Shown: positions 1 to 4,922 of the stretch, piece by piece
Position numbering within the stretch: the stretch's first letter is position 1
How the letters are laid out: each line of letters begins with the position of its first letter
Origin: Actinomycetota bacterium
GTDB lineage: Bacteria > Actinomycetota > Actinomycetes > Nanopelagicales > Nanopelagicaceae
NCBI GenBank assembly: GCA_947503395.1
Contig: CANNDP010000045.1
Location: 1-7,356 of the forward strand
Direction: 5' to 3'
Length of the DNA: 7,356 nt
Program-made: the position numbers and the translations under genes
The notes under the pieces: generated by a model
The model's database searches: none
Seen by the model: only the letters and a program-made list of their open reading frames with translations
Told to the model about the DNA's origin: nothing

Positions 1-151
1 CTCCTTTAAATGCCTTAACACTCGTTGTTGCTCCCCCGAGTGAGGCGCTTTTTTCTAGAACTAGAACACTTTTTCCAGCTTTAGCTAGATAGCAAGCTGC
101 AACTAGGCCGTTATGACCACTGCCAATTACTACCGCGTCATAGCGCTTCAT
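1..151 (-). CDS. FAD-dependent oxidoreductase, phytoene-desaturase/PYROXD2-like (N-terminal part, cut by window edge)
   Basis: Only the first 50 codons are present; the gene continues past the left edge. The visible protein begins MKRYDAVVIGSGHNGLVAAC and continues into YLAKAGKSVLVLEKSASLGG. This is a dinucleotide-binding Rossmann start: a beta strand, the G-S-G-H-N-G loop (GxGxxG type) at residues 10-15, a helix, then an acidic residue (Glu34) ending the second strand to hold the adenosine ribose of FAD. The GSGHNGLVAA wording is typical of the phytoene desaturase-like / PYROXD2-like oxidoreductases common in Actinobacteria. Substrate cannot be told from this part. Its ATG overlaps the TGA stop of the upstream aminotransferase gene (ATGA, 148-151) and no Shine-Dalgarno precedes it, so its translation is probably coupled to that gene. 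Fold and cofactor are well supported; the exact reaction is unknown. Confidence 0.85.
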   Translation of the reverse strand, partial: MKRYDAVVIGSGHNGLVAACYLAKAGKSVLVLEKSASLGGATTSVKAFKG

Positions 152-1296
152 AGAGATTTGAGAATGCGATCAAATGCCTCAGTAATAATCTCAGGGCTGG
201 TTCCAAAGTTAAAGCGAATATATTGCTTATGGTTTGGCCCATACATATAGCCGCCTTTAAAAGCTACTTTTCCCTTCTCGAGAAGATGCTTTGCTGGGTC
301 ATCTCCTAAATTAAGGGCAGAGAGATCAAGCCAGGCCAAATAGCTAAAGTCAGGCTCTCGATAGGTAATAGATGGAATCTTGCTATCAATTAGATTTCTG
401 ATTAGAACTTTATTCTCCTCAAGTGTTGCGATAACTCCATCTAGCCAATCAATCGATTGGGCAAAGCCAGCCGTTGCTGCAACTGCTCCAAATATTGAGG
501 CTCGATAGCTAACAGATTCAGGCATTGCGTTAATTCGCTGCTTTAGCTCCTCTGAGCCCGTGATGATTAAAGCGCATTTGAGTCCAGCTAGATTAAATGC
601 TTTTCCAGAGCCAGATATAGCCACGCAGACTTCGCGGGCATCATCACTTATGGCCATGAAGGGATGAAACTCGCGCCCTTTATAGACAAGAGGTGCATGA
701 ATTTCATCGCTAATTATTACTACGCCGTATTTTTTAGCTAAAGAAGCAAGCGTTACTAGCACTTCTTTTTCAAAGATAACTCCAACTGGATTATGAGGAT
801 GACAGAGCAGATGGACTTTTACTCCTGCTTTGTATTCTCGTTCAATACCATCTAAATCAAGCCAGTAATTCTCTCCCTCTTGCTTTAGTGGAACATCAAC
901 TAGAGTTGCACTAACTTCTTTAGGCCAAGTCCAGAAATTTTCATAAACTGGAGAATTCACCAAAAGTTTCTCGCCAGGCTTTAGTAGAGTTCGAATAACT
1001 TCAACTGCCGCTACACCAGCATCAGTTGCGGTGCGAATATGTGCAGGATCAACTTTCCATCCCCAACGCGTATCTGCAAAATCAGAAAATGCTTCAAATA
1101 GCTCTGGCATCGGACCTAAGTAGCCCGTATCAGAGCGATTAACCATGTCATGAAGTGCTTGCTTAATTGGTTCGGCTATCGGGAAATCCATTTCGGCAAC
1201 TGGAAGGGGGAGAACATCGCTAGGGAAAAATCGCCACTTAGCGCTCTTTCGGCCTCTTAGCTCATTTAGCCCAGGGGCTCTAACAACTTCGGCCAT
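148..1296 (-). CDS. PLP-dependent aminotransferase / C-S lyase of the MalY/PatB family
   Basis: A 382-residue fold-type I PLP enzyme, full length for the family. Visible landmarks are LPVAEMDFP near 31-39 (substrate-entry segment typical of MalY/PatB), CHPHNPVG at 165-172 with Asn169, SDEIHAPL at 196-203 with Asp197 pairing the pyridine nitrogen, Tyr205, the Schiff-base lysine Lys232 in GSGKAFNLAGLK, and the carboxylate-binding Arg361 in RFNFGTSPE. Family members mostly act as cystathionine beta-lyases or cysteine desulfhydrases, and some as aminotransferases; sequence alone does not decide. In E. coli MalY also restrains the maltose activator MalT, but no MalT-type regulator is seen here. 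The gene follows aglG after 41 nt and overlaps the oxidoreductase start by 4 nt. The ATG at 1296 has no clear Shine-Dalgarno, and an in-frame TAA shortly upstream rules out a much longer N-terminus. Confidence 0.88.
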   Translation of the reverse strand: MAEVVRAPGLNELRGRKSAKWRFFPSDVLPLPVAEMDFPIAEPIKQALHDMVNRSDTGYLGPMPELFEAFSDFADTRWGWKVDPAHIRTATDAGVAAVEVIRTLLKPGEKLLVNSPVYENFWTWPKEVSATLVDVPLKQEGENYWLDLDGIEREYKAGVKVHLLCHPHNPVGVIFEKEVLVTLASLAKKYGVVIISDEIHAPLVYKGREFHPFMAISDDAREVCVAISGSGKAFNLAGLKCALIITGSEELKQRINAMPESVSYRASIFGAVAATAGFAQSIDWLDGVIATLEENKVLIRNLIDSKIPSITYREPDFSYLAWLDLSALNLGDDPAKHLLEKGKVAFKGGYMYGPNHKQYIRFNFGTSPEIITEAFDRILKSL

Positions 1297-1347
1297 GGGT
1301 AGCAGTATGCCACTGCAATCAAGTTAAATAAAAGGTGCTATCCCTTT
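1297..1347 (-). promoter_or_regulatory. Structured aglG-aminotransferase junction with a possible leaderless promoter
   Basis: Read on the minus strand, the junction can fold in competing ways. AAAGG/CCTTT (1343-1347 with 1331-1335) overlaps the aglG stop and is followed by TATTT, like a very weak terminator. GGGATAGCA (1336-1344) can instead pair with TGCTACCC (1297-1304) through one bulged A. GCAGT/ACTGC (1312-1316 with 1302-1306) makes a small hairpin ending 5 nt before the ATG. No Shine-Dalgarno precedes that ATG. A -10-like CATACT (4 of 6 against TATAAT) ends 7 nt before it, which would place transcription start on the A of the ATG, as in the leaderless mRNAs common in Actinobacteria. 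The repeats are seen directly; the roles are inferred. Confidence 0.3.
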
Positions 1348-2261
1348 ACAGATCCAGCAAGCAATCCGCGCACAAAATATCTCTGTAGTGCAAAGAAAAC
1401 AGCTACCGGCACCAATATAGAAACGAAAGCGCCTGCTGTTAATAACTCCCAATCTCCCCCTCTGGTTCCAGTCATCTCGGCAAGTCTGACCATAAGAGGA
1501 GCAATTTCACGTTTGCCGCCACCAAATGTGAGAGCAACAAGCAAATCATTCCAAACCCATAGGAATTGGAAAATTGCAAAGGAAGCAATTGCTGGAATGC
1601 TAAGTGGTAGCACTATTTGCCTAAAGAGTTTGAAGTAATCTGCGCCATCAACCCTTGCTGCCTCCATTAACTCTCTCGGCAATTGCGCAATAAAGTTATG
1701 GAGCAGAAATATCGCAAGCGGAAGTCCAAACATAGTGTGAGCTAGCCATATTGGAATAAAGGTTCCAGTAATGCCAAAACTTGGAATTACAGTCACACTT
1801 CCAATATGAAGTCCTCCTGAGAAGAGCTGTAGCAGAGGAATTAGAGACATCTGAAGTGGAATTACTTGGAGAGCAAAGATTCCAAAGAAAATAAAGTTTC
1901 TTCCCTTAAAGTCAAACCAAGCAATTGCATAGGCTGCAAAGATTGCAATTGTTATTGGAATAATTGTTGATGGGATAACAATGGCAAAGGTATTTACAAA
2001 GTATTGACTCAAAGGAGGAGTTGCGCCGCGACCTTCAAATAAGACTCTGCTGTAATTCTCAAGAGTAAATTCAGGCTTGGTAAGCACTGTCCACCAACCA
2101 GATGAATTAATTCCTGTCTGAGGTCTTAAGGATGTAACAAATAGACCAAAGGTAGGAATTGTCCAGAGCACTGCAACCAAAATTGCTACAAAGCTTGCCC
2201 AGGGAGAGCTTAGATGGCTTTTAACCGCTTCTACTTTGCCTTGCTTTATCGCCTTTGCCAT
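1338..2261 (-). CDS. aglG: Alpha-glucoside ABC transporter inner-membrane permease, AglG-like (MalG type)
   Basis: A 307-residue integral membrane protein with about six hydrophobic segments, near residues 22-43, 90-114, 121-145, 168-191, 221-245 and 273-295. The cytoplasmic EAA loop that docks on the ATPase is clear at about 200-219 (EAARVDGADYFKLFRQIVLP), matching the family EAA---G---------I-LP pattern. The family pairs with an AglF/MalF-type partner to form the sugar channel. I start it at the ATG (2261): GGAG lies 5 nt upstream, and the codon shares one base with the aglF TGA stop (TGATG). A GTG three bases further upstream (2264) is also in frame, but GGAG would then be only 2 nt away. 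The overlap implies coupled, roughly equal synthesis with aglF. It is shorter than some proteobacterial AglG proteins. Transport role is secure; the sugar is inferred from the neighbouring alpha-glucosidase. Confidence 0.92.
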   Translation of the reverse strand: MAKAIKQGKVEAVKSHLSSPWASFVAILVAVLWTIPTFGLFVTSLRPQTGINSSGWWTVLTKPEFTLENYSRVLFEGRGATPPLSQYFVNTFAIVIPSTIIPITIAIFAAYAIAWFDFKGRNFIFFGIFALQVIPLQMSLIPLLQLFSGGLHIGSVTVIPSFGITGTFIPIWLAHTMFGLPLAIFLLHNFIAQLPRELMEAARVDGADYFKLFRQIVLPLSIPAIASFAIFQFLWVWNDLLVALTFGGGKREIAPLMVRLAEMTGTRGGDWELLTAGAFVSILVPVAVFFALQRYFVRGLLAGSVKG

Positions 2262-3262
2262 CACCGCTCCGATCTCTCACGTCGCAGATGCATCACGTTA
2301 TAGGCAACTAATGGAATAACTCCAAGGAATAAAATGATTGCCAGAGCGCTTCCAGTGCCATAATTAAGCGCTCTAAATGACTGGTTATACATCTCATTGG
2401 CTATAACGCTGGTTTTAAAGTTTCCACCAGTCATGGTTCTGATGATGTCAAAGACTTTGAGTGCCCCGATAGTTATAGTGCTTAAAACCACGATAATGGT
2501 TCCTCGAATCATAGGAACTGTTACTTTTCCAAATCTCTTCCAGCCACTTGCTCCATCAAGCATTGATGCTTCCAAAATCTCTTCAGGAATTGCCTTGATT
2601 GCGGCAGAGAGAATCACCATGGCAAAGCCAGTTTGAATCCATACAAATACCACGATGAGTAAGAAGGTGTTTAAGGGCGCGGTTAAAATCCAATTTGTTG
2701 GAACAAAGCCTAACCACTCAGCTATCTGGCTAAGTAGACCAATTTCGGCAACTCGATCATTTGGTTGGAATTGATAGACAAATTTCCAGATAATTCCGGC
2801 TCCAACAAATGAGATTGCCATTGGCATAAAGATCAAAGATTTAACTAAACCAGGCCTCTTCATCCGATCTGTAAGAACTGCAATTGTTAATCCAAGCGCA
2901 GTTGAGGCAATGGGAGCTACCACCATCCAAATACCCGTATTTCGCAAAATCTGGAGAATTTCAGGTTGAGTAAAGGCCCAGATGTAATTCTCTAAACCAA
3001 CAAAATTGTCTCCTCTTGCATCCCTGAAAGATAGATAAAGCGTTCTGATAGCAGGGGCAATCAAGCCAATAAAGAGAAAAATTAGCGCTGGGGCTAGAAA
3101 AAGTAAGTACTTAACAGATCTCTGTACTCGCTCTGAAGTTCTCTCCGCTAAATAAAAAGCAAGGCTGACAACGATTGCAAAGACAATTACCGTAATTACA
3201 AGCCCAGTTAACTTTGAGGCAGCCTGTTCAAGTTGAGATTGGCGTGCTGCTAACTCAAGCAT
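2261..3262 (-). CDS. aglF: Alpha-glucoside ABC transporter inner-membrane permease, AglF-like (MalF type)
   Basis: A 333-residue membrane protein with about seven hydrophobic segments, near residues 17-39, 51-75, 107-130, 140-161, 196-221, 252-274 and 302-325. The EAA loop sits at about 231-250 (EASMLDGASGWKRFGKVTVP), with the conserved Gly and the proline end that contact the ATPase. The extra N-terminal helix and the sequence around VFDIIRTMTGGNFKTSVIANEMY resemble AglF of alpha-glucoside transporters. The start is not fully settled. The ATG at 3262 has GAGG 4 nt upstream and GGGGAG 10 nt upstream; an in-frame TTG at 3265 has GGGGAG 7 nt upstream. I prefer the ATG; the difference is one residue. 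The stop overlaps the aglG start. It is separated from aglE by a gap holding a strong hairpin, so its mRNA level may differ from that of the binding protein. Confidence 0.92.
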   Translation of the reverse strand: MLELAARQSQLEQAASKLTGLVITVIVFAIVVSLAFYLAERTSERVQRSVKYLLFLAPALIFLFIGLIAPAIRTLYLSFRDARGDNFVGLENYIWAFTQPEILQILRNTGIWMVVAPIASTALGLTIAVLTDRMKRPGLVKSLIFMPMAISFVGAGIIWKFVYQFQPNDRVAEIGLLSQIAEWLGFVPTNWILTAPLNTFLLIVVFVWIQTGFAMVILSAAIKAIPEEILEASMLDGASGWKRFGKVTVPMIRGTIIVVLSTITIGALKVFDIIRTMTGGNFKTSVIANEMYNQSFRALNYGTGSALAIILFLGVIPLVAYNVMHLRRERSER

Positions 3263-3303
3263 CAAGCCTCAACTCCCCTGAGTGATTAATCCCTGCTGGA
3301 ATT

Positions 3304-3331
3304 CTTATAACTTATATAAGCATTATTGCAA
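3304..3331 (-). promoter_or_regulatory. Possible internal promoter for aglFG with a palindrome in its spacer
   Basis: On the minus strand, TTGCAA (3326-3331, 4 of 6 against TTGACA) is followed by a 16-nt spacer and TATAAG (3304-3309, 5 of 6 against TATAAT). Transcription would start near 3297, leaving about 35 nt before the aglF ATG with its GAGG. The spacer contains the perfect 10-bp palindrome CTTATATAAG (3311-3320), a position where a repressor could act. The region is AT-rich, so chance matches are likely. Confidence 0.28.
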
Positions 3332-3346
3332 AGAGCGATACTTTGC
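3328..3346 (-). repeat. Small hairpin next to the large intercistronic hairpin
   Basis: GCAAAG (3341-3346) and CTTTGC (3328-3333) form a perfect 6-bp stem with a 7-nt loop on the minus strand. It directly abuts the large hairpin at 3347-3387 on its 3' side and partly overlaps the possible -35 element. The repeat is seen directly. Together the two make a tandem stem-loop block, though a 6-bp stem alone could arise by chance. Confidence 0.5.
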
Positions 3347-3387
3347 GTAAGGGGTGTAGCAACTTTTCTAAGTGCTACACCCCTTAC
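3347..3387 (-). repeat. Strong intercistronic stem-loop between aglE and aglF
   Basis: GTAAGGGGTGTAGC (3374-3387) and its exact complement (3347-3360) form a 14-bp perfect stem on the transcribed strand. Inside it, ACTT and AAGT add four more pairs around an AGAA loop, with one bulged T. This gives 18 pairs in 41 nt. It lies 51 nt after the aglE stop and 85 nt before the aglF ATG. No T-tract follows, so it does not look like a factor-independent terminator. In E. coli, inverted repeats between malE and malF protect upstream mRNA from 3' exonucleases and raise binding protein over permease. The same role here is inferred. Confidence 0.75.
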
Positions 3388-3411
3388 AACTACTACTTCT
3401 CAGAAGCTTTT

Positions 3412-3446
3412 AGACTTCTTGAGATACCGAAGTCTTTTTAAGACTT
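3412..3446 (-). repeat. Two mutually exclusive small hairpins over the aglE stop codon
   Basis: On the minus strand AAGTCT (3441-3446) can pair with AGACTT (3430-3435), loop 5 nt, with the aglE TAA in the loop. Alternatively AGACTTC (3429-3435) pairs with GAAGTCT (3412-3418), loop 10 nt. The middle segment is shared, so only one can form at a time. Stems are 6 and 7 bp; a translating ribosome at the stop codon would favour the second. Function is unknown. Confidence 0.4.
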
Positions 3447-4790
3447 AGGCCAGGACTTCTCGATTGCATCAAGAACAGCCTTATCGGACTTGTTCTCAGC
3501 AACCCAAGCAGTCATTTCTTTCCAGAATGAACCGGCACCAACAGCTGCAGGCATTGCATCTGATCCATCAAAACGGAAGATGGTTGCATTCTTGAGAATT
3601 TCAACCGCATTCTTATTTACTGGATCTGCAACATTTGCAGTATCTAGACCCTTGTTAGCTGAGAACCAGCCACCAAGTGCTGCCTTCTTGTTATTCCATT
3701 CAGGAGATGTGAGATAAAGCTGAACTGCTCCAACTTCACCGCGATCTGAGAATGCGCCAACGAACTCTCCGCCACCGAGGGCAGGGCGTTGATCAGCAGT
3801 CACACCTGGGAAGTAGAAGGTAGTAATTCCGCCTTCAACATCAGTATCTTCTGGAGTAACAATGGTTGCGCCGTAATCAGCGGCAAGAATTCCGCCGATA
3901 AATGAAGCCTGACGGTGCATTGCGCAGGATCCATCAACAATTCCAGCTCCACCTTCTTGGAAGGTAGTTGTGGCAATTGCTGAAACATTTCCTACGTACT
4001 TAGCGTTCTTTAGAACCTTACCGGCTTCTTTAAGAACTGCTGCGACCTTTGGATCATTAAATGGCATGGTGTGATTAACCCAAGCATCATAAGTTGCTGC
4101 GTCATTAACACGGAGCATGATGTCTTCCATCCAGTCAGTTCCAACCCAACCTGTTGCATCTCCGGAGCCAAAGCCAACGCACCATGGTTGAACTTTGCCT
4201 TCAGCAGCAATCTTGTCAGAGAGAGCAAGTAACTCTGGCCAAGTTGTTGGAATTGTCCATCCGTTATCAGCAAATGTCTTTGGTGAATACCAGACGAATG
4301 ATTTTACGTTTGCACCAAGTGGAGCGGCATAGAAGGTTCCATCAACGGTTCCATATGCCTTCCAATCTGGTCCATAGAATTCATCTGCATTAGCTGATAC
4401 ATCACTAGTTGCAGGGAACATCTTTCCAGTAGCAACCATTGCCTTTAATAGACCTGGCTGTGGGAAGACTGCAAGATCTGGAGCTGTGCCACCTTCAACA
4501 CGAACTGGAAGTTGTGCTTCAAATTCAGCAGTTCCATTCCAAGTGATTGTGATGCCAGTGCACTCTTCAAATTCGGCAAATGATTCTTGATAAATCTCTG
4601 CCTCTGGGCTACGGATTGAGGAATAAATTTCTACCTCTGTTCCGTCATAGCCTTGATACGCTTCGTAGGCATCACAGTTTGCGCCACCAGCAGAATCATC
4701 TGAGCTGGAGCATGCGCTTAATACAAGTGATAGCGCTGCGAATAAAGAAGTCGCCAACAGAAGTCGACGACGCCGCAATGATGCGGTCAT
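3438..4790 (-). CDS. aglE: Alpha-glucoside ABC transporter substrate-binding lipoprotein, AglE-like
   Basis: A 450-residue family 1 extracellular solute-binding protein. The N-terminus has an arginine run (residues 6-9), a hydrophobic core to about 24 and the lipobox LSAC with Cys27 as the lipidated residue, followed by a Ser/Asp-rich flexible linker. The mature protein would be tethered to the outer face of the membrane. GTAPDLAVFPQPGLL (101-115) and DGTFYAAPLGANVKSFVWYS (150-169) are hinge and binding-lobe segments typical of sugar-binding proteins of this family, and aromatic residues suitable for stacking on sugar rings are frequent. The ATG at 4790 has AGGGGA 6 nt upstream, so the start is firm. 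It sits between aglA and the permease genes, each across a longer gap than elsewhere in the cluster. The alpha-glucoside class is supported by overall resemblance and by the adjacent GH13 enzyme; the precise sugar is not determined. Confidence 0.93.
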   Translation of the reverse strand: MTASLRRRRLLLATSLFAALSLVLSACSSSDDSAGGANCDAYEAYQGYDGTEVEIYSSIRSPEAEIYQESFAEFEECTGITITWNGTAEFEAQLPVRVEGGTAPDLAVFPQPGLLKAMVATGKMFPATSDVSANADEFYGPDWKAYGTVDGTFYAAPLGANVKSFVWYSPKTFADNGWTIPTTWPELLALSDKIAAEGKVQPWCVGFGSGDATGWVGTDWMEDIMLRVNDAATYDAWVNHTMPFNDPKVAAVLKEAGKVLKNAKYVGNVSAIATTTFQEGGAGIVDGSCAMHRQASFIGGILAADYGATIVTPEDTDVEGGITTFYFPGVTADQRPALGGGEFVGAFSDRGEVGAVQLYLTSPEWNNKKAALGGWFSANKGLDTANVADPVNKNAVEILKNATIFRFDGSDAMPAAVGAGSFWKEMTAWVAENKSDKAVLDAIEKSWPKS

Positions 4791-4796
4791 ATAGTT

Positions 4797-4811
4797 TCCC
4801 CTTTCGAAAGG
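4797..4811 (-). promoter_or_regulatory. 12-bp palindrome overlapping the aglE ribosome binding site
   Basis: CCTTTCGAAAGG is a perfect palindrome at 4800-4811. Its last bases form part of the aglE Shine-Dalgarno AGGGGA (4797-4802), which stands 6 nt before the ATG. LacI-family operators are usually palindromes with a central CG, and this has TCGA in the middle, so it is a candidate operator. As RNA it could also fold and mask the ribosome binding site, though with almost no loop. The palindrome and SD are seen directly; the operator role is a guess because no second copy was found in the window. Confidence 0.4.
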
Positions 4812-4821
4812 ACCATAGAAG

Positions 4822-4843
4822 TTCCACAGATTTCTCTGAGGAA
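4822..4843 (-). repeat. Hairpin with GAAA tetraloop in the aglE leader
   Basis: On the minus strand TTCC-T-CAGA, loop GAAA, TCTG-T-GGAA: eight pairs with one T-T mismatch, closed by a GNRA-type tetraloop. It ends 31 nt before the aglE ATG. As DNA it is also an interrupted palindrome, so it could be a protein-binding site instead of an RNA structure. Confidence 0.5.
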
Positions 4844-4880
4844 GTTAGAGCCCATCTTTCTCTGGGGCCCCTTACCAAGC

Positions 4881-4922
4881 AATAGTTAGCCTCTGTAAAC
4901 GGGCGGTAAATAACTAACTATT
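4881..4922 (-). repeat. 9-bp inverted repeat spanning the aglA stop codon
   Basis: AATAGTTAG (4914-4922) and CTAACTATT (4881-4889), read on the minus strand, are exact complements separated by 24 nt. The first arm includes the aglA TAG stop. No T-tract follows, so it is not a standard terminator. No convincing promoter could be fixed in the 127-bp aglA-aglE gap: TTTACC and TTTACA occur as -35-like boxes, but the -10 partners are poor. Confidence 0.4.

Noticed and set aside
50..68. Tandem CTAGAA direct repeat
   Set aside because: It falls inside the oxidoreductase coding sequence for VLVLE, where alternating Val/Leu codons produce the repeat.
1331..1352. AAAGG/CCTTT stem followed by TATTT as a terminator after aglG
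   Set aside because: Only five pairs with two G-C; too weak to call, so kept only as part of the junction description.
3347..3387. Large hairpin as a factor-independent terminator
   Set aside because: Neither strand has a T-run right after the stem, and co-oriented functional partner genes continue downstream.
4864..4871. GGGGCCCC palindrome in the aglA-aglE gap
   Set aside because: Eight bases, isolated, with no second copy or flanking symmetry; not enough to call a site.
4696..4878. 60-residue minus-strand frame in the aglA-aglE gap overlapping aglE out of frame
   Set aside because: It overlaps aglE in another frame, has no family resemblance, and its ATG lacks a clear Shine-Dalgarno.
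4580..4885. 101-residue plus-strand frame running across the aglE 5' end and its leader
   Set aside because: It lies opposite the signal-peptide region of a well-supported gene, and its composition is unconvincing (rich in His, Leu, Arg and Ser).
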